Positions 26,012 through 34,232 of a DNA stretch of 64,000 bases are shown here, in pieces. The notes under the pieces are model-generated. The model made no database searches and was not told where the DNA came from. It was given only the letters and a program-made list of their open reading frames with translations. The position numbers and the translations under genes were made by a program. Positions within the stretch are counted from its first letter, which is position 1. Each line of letters starts with the position of its first letter. The DNA is from Anaerolineae bacterium. GTDB lineage: Bacteria; Chloroflexota; Anaerolineae; Aggregatilineales; Aggregatilineaceae. The stretch lies in contig JAHDLB010000018.1 of NCBI GenBank assembly GCA_018432315.1, positions 144,605 through 208,604 of the forward strand, given 5' to 3'.

Positions 26012-27040
26012 CTACTCCGCCCCCCGGTACAGTTCGACAATCGTCGGGACCAGGTAATCGTTGAAGGCGTGGTCCGCGTCGTAGGTCGGACGCCAGCCCC
26101 AGTCCGCGCGCGCGGCGCTGTCGTCCAGGCCCAGCGGCCAGCTATCGACGATCCCCTGCCGCGCGTCCGACGGGCGAAACGTGATCTCAGCCTGCGGAAA
26201 CGCGCGCTGCACCATCGCGGCCAGTTCCTCAGCGGACCGGCTGAAGCTCGTCACGTTGTACACCAGGCGGCTCAACGCCTCGCGTGGGGCCGCCGCCAGG
26301 GTCACCAGCGCGTGGATCGCGTCGGGCATCGCCATGAACGGGATCGTGGTGTCTTCGCGCACGAATGAGGCATAAGGCTTCCCCTGCGCCGCAGCGTGGA
26401 TCATCTCCGGCGCGTAATCGCTGGTGCCGCCGGTGGGCATCGTCACCGCGCTGATCAGCCCAGGAAAGCGCACGCAGCGAAAATCGACGCCAATCGACCG
26501 CGTGGCCGAAAGCTGCTGGTAATGCTGCGCATAGTACCGGCCCAGGTGCTCGCAGTACAGCTTGTTACAGCCGTACATGGTGATCGGGTTGAGGTATTGA
26601 TCCTCCCCAACCATCCCCGCGGCCTGCTTGGTCGCCACGTCCGGCAGGCCAAAGACGGCGATCGAGCTTGCATAGATGAACTTCACCGCCTGCCCGCGCG
26701 ACTGGCTCTGATCGTGCGCCAGTTTCAGCAGATTGATCGTGCCCTGCACGTTCACCCGGTGGGCCGTTTCGGGGTGGAATTCGGAGCTGGTCGAGAGCAG
26801 CGCCGCGAGGTGGTAGATCGTATCGATCTCGTACTCGGTGGTCAGGGTTTCGAGCAGCTTGGTGTCGAGAATGTCGCCGATGATCAGCCGCTCCACCATC
26901 GGCCTCAATGCCCGGTCCAGCTTGCGCACGTCCAGCGCCACGATCGACGGGCGCTCCGGCAGCGCGGCCAGCCGTTCGATCAGGCCATGGCCGACTTCGC
27001 CGTCCGCCCCGGTAATCAAAATCGTTCTTTTTCGAATCAA
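26012..27040 (-). CDS. NAD-dependent SDR, L-threonine 3-dehydrogenase-like
   Basis: The 342-residue extended SDR has the Rossmann motif ILITGADGEVGHGL, active-site Tyr-Lys in MYGCNKLYCEHLGRYYA, and the Ser in IYASSIAVFG. The C-terminal half has RFPGLISAVTMPTGGTSDYA, PFMAMPDAIHALV, VYNVTSFSRSAEELA and QGIVDSWPLGLDDSAARADW. These match the signatures of short-chain L-threonine 3-dehydrogenases better than those of UDP-sugar epimerases, though a nucleotide-sugar substrate cannot be excluded. The likely start is TTG at 27040, with AAGGA 10 bases upstream. Single-gene unit ending in the terminator at 25969-26002. Confidence 0.82.
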   Translation of the reverse strand: MIRKRTILITGADGEVGHGLIERLAALPERPSIVALDVRKLDRALRPMVERLIIGDILDTKLLETLTTEYEIDTIYHLAALLSTSSEFHPETAHRVNVQGTINLLKLAHDQSQSRGQAVKFIYASSIAVFGLPDVATKQAAGMVGEDQYLNPITMYGCNKLYCEHLGRYYAQHYQQLSATRSIGVDFRCVRFPGLISAVTMPTGGTSDYAPEMIHAAAQGKPYASFVREDTTIPFMAMPDAIHALVTLAAAPREALSRLVYNVTSFSRSAEELAAMVQRAFPQAEITFRPSDARQGIVDSWPLGLDDSAARADWGWRPTYDADHAFNDYLVPTIVELYRGAE

Positions 27041-27144
27041 GGTTTTTTTCCTTCCGTACAGAAATATCTAAACACCCGTCAAGTACTTATGCGCATTCAT
27101 TCTACCGGCAGCTGCGAACAGCCAGCAAGTGCCGGAATCGCCCA

Positions 27145-27181
27145 GAAAACAGCGGAGGGCAAGCCCGAAAGCTCGCCCTCC
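27145..27181 (-). terminator. Terminator after the alpha/alpha-repeat gene
   Basis: GGAGGGC (27154-27160) pairs with GCCCTCC (27175-27181), extended by AGC/GCT inside, and is followed on the minus strand by GCTGTTTTC. It lies 13 bases past the stop at 27194. Confidence 0.65.
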
Positions 27182-27193
27182 CTGCCCCAACGC

Positions 27194-28135
27194 CTATTCT
27201 ACCACCGGCGCGGGCATCCACGCGTTCAGCGGAACCCCTTCGAGCGCCGGGACTACCGCAATCGTCGCCAGCAGGTTGGCATCCGGAAAAGCTGCCTGGT
27301 AAGCGAATGCCCCGTTCTCGAGTTGCATCCCGGCCAGCCAGTCCTGCGGATCGTTCCACTCCGCGAGGTCCGCGCCCGCCGCGACCAGCGCCTGGATCAC
27401 CAGCGCCGTCGAGTTCGTGTCGCTGTCGGTGCCGAAATCGCTCGGATTCTGGTACGGCCAGCCGCCGTCCTCGTTCTGGATGCCGCCAAGGTAGGCCAGC
27501 CCGGCATCGACCGCGTCCGCCTCGCCGGTGGGAACCAGCGCCTGGATGCACAGCGCCGTCGTGTTCGTATCCGGCGCCTCACCCGTCATGAAACCCCAGC
27601 CGCCTTCGGCGTCCTGCAAGTCGAGCAGCGCCGCGACGGCCCCATCGGGCAGCGCCGCGCCCGCGTTCTGAAGCCCGATCATGGCGGTGCAGTGTTCGAA
27701 CGCGCCCATACCAAACAGGCCATCCTCGCTTTGCATCGCGAGCAGATCACCGGTCAGGTCGTGCCCGGCAAATGCTGCCGTATCCTTACCCACCGCCGCC
27801 ACCGCGCTCAGAACTTTGGCGAGCGCGCCCACGCTGCCGGCTTCACCCCCGGCCACCTGCATCCCCAGAAATGCCAGCGGGTTCATCATCTCGCCCGTGA
27901 GATACGCGTTGGGATCCTCGCCCGCGGCCACCGCTGCCAGCACCACGTCCGCCGTCGCCGCGATGTCGCTCTCCGGCGCGAACCCGTTCGAGAAGCCGCC
28001 GTCTTCTTTCTGCGCCGACCGCAAGAACGCCAGCGCCTGGGCCGAGGGAGTCGCATCATCCTGGGCCATCGCCGGGAAGACCATCGCCAGCGCCACACAC
28101 AGCGCCGCCGCCAGAAGCACAAACCGTTTTGCCAT
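27194..28135 (-). CDS. Secreted alpha/alpha-repeat protein under B12 riboswitch control
   Basis: The 313-residue protein has a signal peptide (RFVLLAAALCVALAMVFPAM, cleavage after AMA-Q near residue 25) and then at least five prenyltransferase/squalene-oxidase-like repeats with the core QxEDGGF/W: Q42, Q135, Q174, Q220 and Q271. Two repeats carry DTNTTA (189-194) and DTNSTA (239-244). Such repeats build an alpha6/alpha6 barrel, the fold of terpene cyclases and also of the cobalamin-binding domain of intrinsic factor and transcobalamin. No DxDD or metal-binding catalytic motif of a cyclase is seen. A cobalamin riboswitch with a terminator lies upstream, so extracellular corrinoid binding is the best hypothesis; it is inference. 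ATG 28135 has AAGGAG 6 bases upstream. Confidence 0.85.
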   Translation of the reverse strand: MAKRFVLLAAALCVALAMVFPAMAQDDATPSAQALAFLRSAQKEDGGFSNGFAPESDIAATADVVLAAVAAGEDPNAYLTGEMMNPLAFLGMQVAGGEAGSVGALAKVLSAVAAVGKDTAAFAGHDLTGDLLAMQSEDGLFGMGAFEHCTAMIGLQNAGAALPDGAVAALLDLQDAEGGWGFMTGEAPDTNTTALCIQALVPTGEADAVDAGLAYLGGIQNEDGGWPYQNPSDFGTDSDTNSTALVIQALVAAGADLAEWNDPQDWLAGMQLENGAFAYQAAFPDANLLATIAVVPALEGVPLNAWMPAPVVE

Positions 28136-28167
28136 GTTGTTCTCCTTGATCAAGATTGCACTGCCAA

Positions 28168-28199
28168 CAAAAAAGCCTTCCTTGCAGATCAAGAAAGGC
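28168..28199 (-). terminator. Leader terminator, riboswitch expression platform
   Basis: A 10-bp stem (28190-28199 with 28175-28184, 5-base loop, one G-T pair) followed by TTTTTTG on the minus strand lies between the cobalamin aptamer and the gene start at 28135. It is placed to stop transcription when cobalamin is bound. Confidence 0.88.
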
Positions 28200-28205
28200 G
28201 CCCGG

Positions 28206-28226
28206 CTAAGCTATTTTACGTGACAT
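28206..28226 (-). CDS. Possible 6-codon leader ORF in the riboswitch leader
   Basis: ATG at 28226 is preceded by GGAGG at a 5-base spacing and encodes MSRKIA before TAG. The Shine-Dalgarno is stronger than that of many real genes here. It lies between the aptamer and the leader terminator, so a translating ribosome could affect terminator folding. It may be chance. Confidence 0.35.
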   Translation of the reverse strand: MSRKIA

Positions 28227-28261
28227 AGCCACCTCCAATCCGCGAGAGATGATCCATCAGG

Positions 28262-28386
28262 GTCGTTTCAGGCGGGTAATCTGGCTCTGCCACGAGGGCA
28301 CTACAGTTGCGGGTCAGCACCGGACTTCGACCGGTTTCCCCCTGCTCAGGCCGCAGCTTCCGGGCTTGCGGCCACCTGAAACAGCT
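28262..28386 (-). ncRNA. Cobalamin riboswitch (AdoCbl-type aptamer)
   Basis: Read on the minus strand, the region has the conserved cobalamin aptamer parts in order: TTTCAGGTGG with GCAAGCC, GGGGGAAACCGGT, GAAGTCCGG, GCTGACCCGCAACTGTA, and the B12-box-like GAGCCAGATTACCCGCC followed by CCTGAAA, which pairs with the opening TTTCAGG. The aptamer sits 127 bases upstream of the secreted alpha/alpha-repeat gene with an intrinsic terminator between them. It should reduce expression of that gene when cobalamin is plentiful. Confidence 0.93.
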
Positions 28387-28402
28387 ATTCAATTGTGTGC
28401 GG

Positions 28403-28431
28403 AGTATACCTCACGCCGCGCCGCTAACCAA
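28403..28431 (-). promoter_or_regulatory. Promoter of the cobalamin-riboswitch transcript
   Basis: TTGGTT (28431-28426), 17-base spacer, TATACT (28408-28403), about 15 bases before the aptamer. The -35 overlaps the acpS stop codon. Confidence 0.7.
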
Positions 28432-28813
28432 TTTCCCCCTCCGTCTTGAAGCCGCCCAACGCCACCACGAACGCGATCGCGTGGTCCTGCGTGTGGCTCA
28501 GGCTGACCTCCCACGACGTCAGTCCCAGGTCCGCGGCCAGCCGTGCTGCCGCGCCGTGAAGCACGACCAGCGGGCGCCGCCGTTCGTCGGCGCAGATCTC
28601 GATGTCCAGCCAGCGCACGTCTCCGATGCCGGTGCCCAACGCCTTGGCGACCGCTTCTTTAGCAGCAAAACGAGCCGCCAGACGCGCCGGCACGTCGTGG
28701 CACTGCTCGCGCTCGCTTGCCGTGAAGAAGCGCGCGTAGAACCGCTCGCCGTAATGTTCGGCGCCCTGGCGAATGCGATCCACCTCGATCATATCCACGC
28801 CCACCCGCAGCAT
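28424..28813 (-). CDS. acpS: Holo-[acyl-carrier-protein] synthase
   Basis: The 129-residue enzyme moves phosphopantetheine from CoA to a serine of acyl carrier protein. It has the AcpS signatures GVDMIEVDRI (Mg2+-binding Asp) and RLAARFAAKEAVAKALGTGI (catalytic Glu/Lys), then WEVSLSHTQDHAIAFV near the C-terminus. Length is normal. ATG 28813 overlaps the TGA of the upstream M16 gene (TGATG), so a TTG one codon earlier is not needed. It ends the M16 operon. Confidence 0.95.
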   Translation of the reverse strand: MLRVGVDMIEVDRIRQGAEHYGERFYARFFTASEREQCHDVPARLAARFAAKEAVAKALGTGIGDVRWLDIEICADERRRPLVVLHGAAARLAADLGLTSWEVSLSHTQDHAIAFVVALGGFKTEGEIG

Positions 28814-30132
28814 CAATCACCCCGTTCCCCGACCTGCGCCGGTGCGTCGCCTGCCGGCAGCTCCGGCCCGGCAACGGCCAGCGCATACGCCTTCGGATCG
28901 AGATAGCGCTGCGCTGCCGCCAGGATCTCATCGGCGGTCACCGCCTGGATGATCCCCGCGTACTCGCGCAGATAATCCAGGCCCAGCCCGTACCGTTCCA
29001 TCGTCAGAATCGACGCCGCGACGCCCTCGTTGCTCTCCAACTGGAGCGGCAGGCGACCGATGAAATTGGCCTTGTTGTCCGCCAGTTCCTCATCCGTGAC
29101 GAGCGTGCCGGTGATGCGCTCAAGCTCAGCGACGATGGCTCCCACCGCCTGATCGACGTTCTCCGGATTCACGCCTGCCACCACGCGCCACGATCCGGGC
29201 CCCAGACCACCATCCAACCGGCTGAAGCTGTAGTACGCCAGTCCGCGCTTCTCCCGGACCTCGGCGCCAATCCGCCCGTACATGCCGAACACGCCCAGGA
29301 TGCTGTTCGCCAGATTGGCCGCCTGCCAGTCGTCCGCCAGCCGCGACGGGCCGGGAAAGCCCAGCACGATGTCCGCCTGGCTCTTGCCGGACATGATCCG
29401 CGTCTGGGCGCGCACCGAGTGCGGCGCGGGCACGTCGGGCAGATCGGGTGTGCCCGGCTGGTCCGGGTTGTTCCAATCGCCAAAGCGGTCCTCGACCCAT
29501 TCGATCACGCTGGCGGTATCGACCGCTCCCACCACGACGAGCAGCATTCCGCGCGGCCCGTAGTGACGCTGGTGAAAGTCCAGCAGGTCATCGCGCGTGA
29601 TCGCCGTGATAGTCTCGATCTGCCCGTCGGTCTGGCGGCTGTAGGGGTGTTCCGGCGGGTAGACGAGCTGGCGGAATATGTGCCCGGCCACGTAGCGCGT
29701 ATCCTGCTCGTGGATCTTGATCCCGGTGACGATCTGCCCGCGCAGCCGCTCCACCTGGTCGCCAGGCAGCGCCGGGTTGCGGAGCGCGTCGGCCAGCAGG
29801 TCCAGCAGCATCGGCAGGTCCTCCGCCAGGCTCTTGCCGCCAAACCCGGCAGTGTGCCGCCCACCGCTGATCGACAGGCTCGCCCCGTTGCTCTCCAGCA
29901 TCTCGTGAATGGTGGCGAAATCGCGCGAGCGGGTGCCGCGCAGCAGCGCCGAAGCCAGGAACGACGCCAGCCCGGCTCGCTCTGGGCTTTCGTACAGACT
30001 GCCGGCGTTGAGCGATCCGGCCAGCACCGCCGATCGCGCGTTATAGTTCTCGCGCACCAGCACGACGATGCCGTTGGGGAGCACCACCCGCGTGATGTCA
30101 TCGGCGCCGGGCAAAGCGTCATGGTTGCGCAT
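28813..30132 (-). CDS. M16 family peptidase-like protein, non-catalytic subunit
   Basis: The 439-residue protein has the M16 two-domain fold (VVLPNGIVVLVRENYNA, VGAVDTASVIEWVEDRFGDW, EKRGLAYYSFSRLDGGL), with the Arg/Tyr pair of the C-terminal domain in place. The zinc motif HxxEH is replaced by LASFLASALLRGT, so no metal site remains. It is expected to pair with the active M16 protein encoded just upstream, as the alpha and beta subunits do in mitochondrial-type and some bacterial peptidases. ATG 30132 has GGGGAG 6 bases upstream and overlaps the previous gene by 14 bases. Confidence 0.88.
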   Translation of the reverse strand: MRNHDALPGADDITRVVLPNGIVVLVRENYNARSAVLAGSLNAGSLYESPERAGLASFLASALLRGTRSRDFATIHEMLESNGASLSISGGRHTAGFGGKSLAEDLPMLLDLLADALRNPALPGDQVERLRGQIVTGIKIHEQDTRYVAGHIFRQLVYPPEHPYSRQTDGQIETITAITRDDLLDFHQRHYGPRGMLLVVVGAVDTASVIEWVEDRFGDWNNPDQPGTPDLPDVPAPHSVRAQTRIMSGKSQADIVLGFPGPSRLADDWQAANLANSILGVFGMYGRIGAEVREKRGLAYYSFSRLDGGLGPGSWRVVAGVNPENVDQAVGAIVAELERITGTLVTDEELADNKANFIGRLPLQLESNEGVAASILTMERYGLGLDYLREYAGIIQAVTADEILAAAQRYLDPKAYALAVAGPELPAGDAPAQVGERGD

Positions 30133-31423
30133 GGTTCTCCCCTTCACCGTCGGAGATCGGCACGAACCATCCTACCGTGCGCTGTGATGGTCGCAGGTAC
30201 TGCCGCGCTGCCGCGTGCACGTCTTCCAGGGTCACTGCTTCCAGGTGTTCCAGGTAGTTCTCGTACCACCTATAGCTCGAGAAGTTCTCGGAGAACGCCA
30301 GCCAGAACGCCTGGCCGGAGATGCTCTCGGTGCCATAGGCAAACAATGCCCTGGCCTGTTTCCTGGCCTTGTCCAGCTCGGGCTGCGTGACGCCCTCCAT
30401 CACGATCCGCTCGATCTCCGCGTCCAGCGCCCCCTGGACCTCCTCCAGTGTGCGGCCATCGCGGGCGGTGACCACGATGCTGAACAGGTACGGATCGACT
30501 GACGGATACAACCCACCGCCGACCCCGGTCGCCAGCTCGGTCTCGACCAGCGCCTTGTACAGGCGCGACGTGCGGTTGCCCAGGCTGCTGCCGGGTGCGC
30601 TGGCCCCGGCGAGCATGCTATCCAGCAGGGTGAGCTTGAACCAGTCCGGATGGGTGGCTTCCGGCGCGCGATAGGCCGCGTACACGTACGACGCGTTGCC
30701 CTCACGCTCCACGCGCACCCTGCGCTCGCCCTGCTGCGGCGGCTCGGCGCGCGTCACCGGTGGGACCGGCGATCCGGCGGGGATTCCGCCGTACAGCGCC
30801 TCGATCCGGGCCAGCATCTCATTCGTCTCGAAATCGCCCACCGCCACCGCAATCGCGTTATTCGGCACGTAGTACGTGCGGTAGTGCGCGTAGAGCTCGT
30901 CGCGCGTCATCGTTTGCAGGTCCGCCATATCGCCGATGATCTGGTGGTGGTACGGGTGCACGCGAAATGCAGCGGCGCGCGTCTCTTCGTACAACCAGAA
31001 TGTGGGCGAATTCTCCGACCCCTGCCGCTCGGAGATGATCACCGTGCGCTCGGACTCGACCTCGTCCGGATCGAACCGGGCGTTCATCATGCGGTCCGCT
31101 TCAGCCTCCAGCGCCAATTGGATGCGCCCGGCGGGCATGGTTTCGTAATACGCGGTGTAGTCGAACGAGGTCTGCGCGTTCCACATCCCGCCCTCGCGGT
31201 CGATCGCCTTATCGAGCGCGCCCGCGGGGAACCGGTCCGTTCCCTTGAACATCATATGCTCGACCCAATGCGACATTCCTGTCTGGCCGGTGCGCTCGTT
31301 GCGGCTCCCCACGCGATACAACACCCACCAGCTCACGACCGGCGCGGTATGCACTTCTTTCAGCAGCACGACCAGCCCGTTGTCGAGGATGTGCTTCGTC
31401 ACCGGCCCTGCTCGATCGACCAT
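30119..31423 (-). CDS. M16 family zinc peptidase, catalytic subunit
   Basis: The 434-residue protein carries the inverted zinc motif H52-W-V-E55-H56 and the third ligand Glu132 in ESERTVIISERQG, exactly 76 residues on, as in active M16 enzymes. No signal peptide is visible. The C-terminal domain has NRTSRLYKALVETELATGVG. With the inactive paralogue downstream it probably forms a heterodimer that cleaves peptides in the cytosol. First gene of the M16-M16-acpS operon. Confidence 0.93.
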   Translation of the reverse strand: MVDRAGPVTKHILDNGLVVLLKEVHTAPVVSWWVLYRVGSRNERTGQTGMSHWVEHMMFKGTDRFPAGALDKAIDREGGMWNAQTSFDYTAYYETMPAGRIQLALEAEADRMMNARFDPDEVESERTVIISERQGSENSPTFWLYEETRAAAFRVHPYHHQIIGDMADLQTMTRDELYAHYRTYYVPNNAIAVAVGDFETNEMLARIEALYGGIPAGSPVPPVTRAEPPQQGERRVRVEREGNASYVYAAYRAPEATHPDWFKLTLLDSMLAGASAPGSSLGNRTSRLYKALVETELATGVGGGLYPSVDPYLFSIVVTARDGRTLEEVQGALDAEIERIVMEGVTQPELDKARKQARALFAYGTESISGQAFWLAFSENFSSYRWYENYLEHLEAVTLEDVHAAARQYLRPSQRTVGWFVPISDGEGENHAQP

Positions 31424-31464
31424 GTTGCTCTCTTCCTGTTCGCCCTTCCGGTGCTGAAGAGTTT

Positions 31465-31495
31465 AGCAGGGATGCCCGCCTGTGGCATCCCTGCT
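31465..31495. other. Perfect intergenic inverted repeat
   Basis: A 12-bp perfect inverted repeat (31465-31476 with 31484-31495, 7-base loop) lies between the UDP-glucose dehydrogenase stop and the M16 start on the minus strand. No T-run follows in either direction. It may be a weak or factor-assisted terminator, or an RNA-stability element. Confidence 0.55.
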
Positions 31496-31542
31496 CGTTG
31501 ATTCATCCGTTCCGCGAACGGGTCATATCGGGCTGCGATCGG

Positions 31543-32841
31543 TCAGTCGCCGCGACCGATCCCGCTGTACGTGAAGCCATGCGCCTTCATCTGTGCGGGA
31601 TCGTACAAATTGCGCCCATCGACCATCACCGGCACGCGCATCGCGTTCTTGATCCGGTCCATGTCCAGGTTCTTGAACTCGTTCCACGGCGTCAAGACGA
31701 TCACCGCGTCGGCCCCCTTCACCAGCTCGTACGGATCGGCGGCAGTCTCAAGATACGGCATGGCGCGCTTGGCCCACTCCATCGCCGCGGGATCGTAGCC
31801 GCGCACCGTCGCCCCGTGCTCGTCCAGGTAATCGCCGATCGTGATCGACGGTGCCTCGCGCATGTCGTCCGTATCCTGCTTGAAGGCCAGCCCCAGCAGC
31901 GCAATCGTCCGGCCTTCCAGGCCATCGAGGTGCTCGTGGAGTTTCAGCAGCACGTGCCGCCGCTGGTAGGCGTTGATGTCCATCACGGCGTGCAGAAGCT
32001 GCGGGTGCTTGCCGTGCACCTGGGCCATGTGCGCCAGCGCCTTGACGTCCTTCGGGAAGCACGACCCGCCATAGCCCACGCCGGCTTCGAGGAAATGATG
32101 CCCGATGCGCTTGTCGTAGCCCATCCCGCGCGCCACTTCTTTCACATCGGCACCCAGCGCCTCGCAGATGTTTGCGATCTCGTTGATGAAGCTGATGCGC
32201 GTCGCCAGGAAGGCATTCGAGGCATACTTGATCATCTCCGCCGTGCGCAGGTCGGTCACCATGATCGGCGCGCGCAGCGGCAGGTGAAGCTGGGCCACAC
32301 GTTCCGCCGCGGTCGTGTCTTCCGAGCCCAATACGGTCCGGTCCGGGTTCATGAAATCGCGGATGGCCGACCCTTCGCGCAGGAATTCCGGGCAGCTCAC
32401 CACGGCGAACTCGACCGGCGAGGGCTGTGTTTCGCGCACGATGTCGGCTACCCAGTCCCCGGTACCGACCGGCACGGTGGATTTGTTGATGATGATCAGC
32501 GGGTGATCCATCACATTCGCGACTGATTCAGCCGCCATCCGGACGTATTGCAGATCGGCCTCACCGTCCACGCCTTCCGGCGTCCCGACGGCGATGAACA
32601 CGAACTCCGCGTCCTTGATGGCTTCGTCGTAAGACGTGGTGAACACGAGGCGCCCGGCTCGCACGTTGCGCTCGACCAGCTCGGCCAGGCCCGGCTCGTA
32701 GATCGGCATAATGCCTTTCGCGAGGTTCTGGATACGCTCCTCGTTGATGTCCAGGGCAATCACCCGGTTCCCCAGGTCCGAGAAACACGCCCCGGTCACC
32801 AACCCGACGTACCCCACCCCAATGACGGTGATGTTCTTCAT
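31543..32841 (-). CDS. UDP-glucose 6-dehydrogenase family protein
   Basis: The 432-residue enzyme converts UDP-glucose to UDP-glucuronate, or acts on a related sugar (e.g. UDP-ManNAc). It has the NAD-binding motif [20 protein letters not shown], the FIAVGTPEG and [11 protein letters not shown] segments, [20 protein letters not shown], and the catalytic Cys in [16 protein letters not shown]. The C-terminal domain follows ([17 protein letters not shown]). ATG 32841 is chosen because the Rossmann fold starts there. It is 59 bases after the FAD oxidoreductase and ends the envelope-glycan operon. Confidence 0.93.
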   Translation of the reverse strand: MKNITVIGVGYVGLVTGACFSDLGNRVIALDINEERIQNLAKGIMPIYEPGLAELVERNVRAGRLVFTTSYDEAIKDAEFVFIAVGTPEGVDGEADLQYVRMAAESVANVMDHPLIIINKSTVPVGTGDWVADIVRETQPSPVEFAVVSCPEFLREGSAIRDFMNPDRTVLGSEDTTAAERVAQLHLPLRAPIMVTDLRTAEMIKYASNAFLATRISFINEIANICEALGADVKEVARGMGYDKRIGHHFLEAGVGYGGSCFPKDVKALAHMAQVHGKHPQLLHAVMDINAYQRRHVLLKLHEHLDGLEGRTIALLGLAFKQDTDDMREAPSITIGDYLDEHGATVRGYDPAAMEWAKRAMPYLETAADPYELVKGADAVIVLTPWNEFKNLDMDRIKNAMRVPVMVDGRNLYDPAQMKAHGFTYSGIGRGD

Positions 32842-32900
32842 GTTCCCATTTTCCTCAGATACAGTGGACAATCTACCGCAAAACAACTGCTGTCGAGCAG

Positions 32901-34232
32901 CTATTTTGTTCGCAAGTCATCAACCACCATCCGCGCCACTTTCCGGCCCATCTCGACGGCATAGTTGGTCCCCCGGTCCCACGGGTACACCTGGCTCATG
33001 CTCGCCAGGTACAACCCGGCCAGCGGCGTCCGGAGATCGGGCAGCGCCGCGGACTGGTTCACGAATGGAACGGGCTGGGCATAGCGCACCCGGAACACCC
33101 AGCGGGTCCGGATCCAATCGCGCGAAAAAGCGGGGTTGAACGTGCCAAGGACGCTCACAAAGCGGTCGACCAGCTCGTCCTCGGACAGCGAGAAGTATTC
33201 GTGATCGGGCGGCACGTAATCGCCGCAGTACACCAGATGATCGCCGCCGTAATGCGCCCGGTCCATGTAGTTGGTATGTTCGACCAGCGCCAGAAACGGG
33301 AATTTCGACTGCGATTTGTCGGGATGCTCGGATGGCAGGCTCAGCCAGTAGGTCCCATCAGTCAACAGTTGCTGCTTGAGCGCGAGGATCACGACCACCG
33401 CGCCCATGCTTTTCAGCGCGCCAAGCTGCTGGCTGTAGGCTTCCGGCAGGTCGGGGACCAGCCGCTGCATAATCTGCGGGGAAGACGTGCTGATCACGGC
33501 GTCGAAGTGCGCCGCGCCCGCGCCGCTATGCACGTCCAGGCCGCCGGTTTCCACCGGGGCGACGCATTCCACAGGCGCGTTCAGGTGAATCTGCGCGCCC
33601 TGCTCCCGGACACGATCCGCCAGCAGTTCCAGAAACGCCTGAAACCCGCCTTCGAACGTGCCCAGCCGCGGGGTGCGCTTGTACACGCGCGCCCAGAACC
33701 ACGCCATATTGACCTTGTCGTAATGGTGGCCGAATTTGCCGATCAGCAGCGAGCGCCACAGCTTTTCGTAGGCTTCATCGCCCATGTATTTCCGCAGCCA
33801 GGCATCTGCCGTGACGCGCTCCATCGGCTGCCAGTTTTTGGTCAGCTTCAGGTACAGCCCGGCCAGTCCATAGCGCACCTTGGCCGGCCACGAGATCGGC
33901 AGCCGGAGGTTGGCGAGCACGATGTTGGGCCGGTCCATCTGGAAGATCCGGCCATTCAACCACAGCGACGTGATGGGCCGCGGCAGCAGCACCCGGTCGG
34001 ACGCGCCCAACTCGTCAATCAGGCCCAGCACGGCGTCGTCGTTGGCGAACCAGTGATGGTAGAACTTCTCCAGCGTCCAGTCCCAGCCGCTGTCCTTGAA
34101 CCCTGCGGCCAGCCCGCCCACCTCGGCGCCCGCCTCGTAAATCACCACCTCGAAACCTGCCCGCGCCAGGTCATATCCCGCAGCCAACCCGGCTGCACCG
34201 GCACCGATAATGGCTATGCGCTGCCCCGTCAA
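32901..34232 (-). CDS. NAD(P)/FAD-dependent amine-oxidase-like oxidoreductase
   Basis: The 443-residue flavoprotein opens with the dinucleotide-binding motif [20 protein letters not shown] and [13 protein letters not shown], and ends with [20 protein letters not shown]. This is the amine-oxidase/protoporphyrinogen-oxidase-like family that often sits in polysaccharide or lipid-glycan clusters, where some members are UDP-galactopyranose-mutase-like. [19 protein letters not shown] marks a conserved subfamily region. Substrate unknown. It overlaps the upstream membrane protein by 4 bases (ATGA) and precedes UDP-glucose dehydrogenase. Confidence 0.85.
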   Translation of the reverse strand: MTGQRIAIIGAGAAGLAAGYDLARAGFEVVIYEAGAEVGGLAAGFKDSGWDWTLEKFYHHWFANDDAVLGLIDELGASDRVLLPRPITSLWLNGRIFQMDRPNIVLANLRLPISWPAKVRYGLAGLYLKLTKNWQPMERVTADAWLRKYMGDEAYEKLWRSLLIGKFGHHYDKVNMAWFWARVYKRTPRLGTFEGGFQAFLELLADRVREQGAQIHLNAPVECVAPVETGGLDVHSGAGAAHFDAVISTSSPQIMQRLVPDLPEAYSQQLGALKSMGAVVVILALKQQLLTDGTYWLSLPSEHPDKSQSKFPFLALVEHTNYMDRAHYGGDHLVYCGDYVPPDHEYFSLSEDELVDRFVSVLGTFNPAFSRDWIRTRWVFRVRYAQPVPFVNQSAALPDLRTPLAGLYLASMSQVYPWDRGTNYAVEMGRKVARMVVDDLRTK

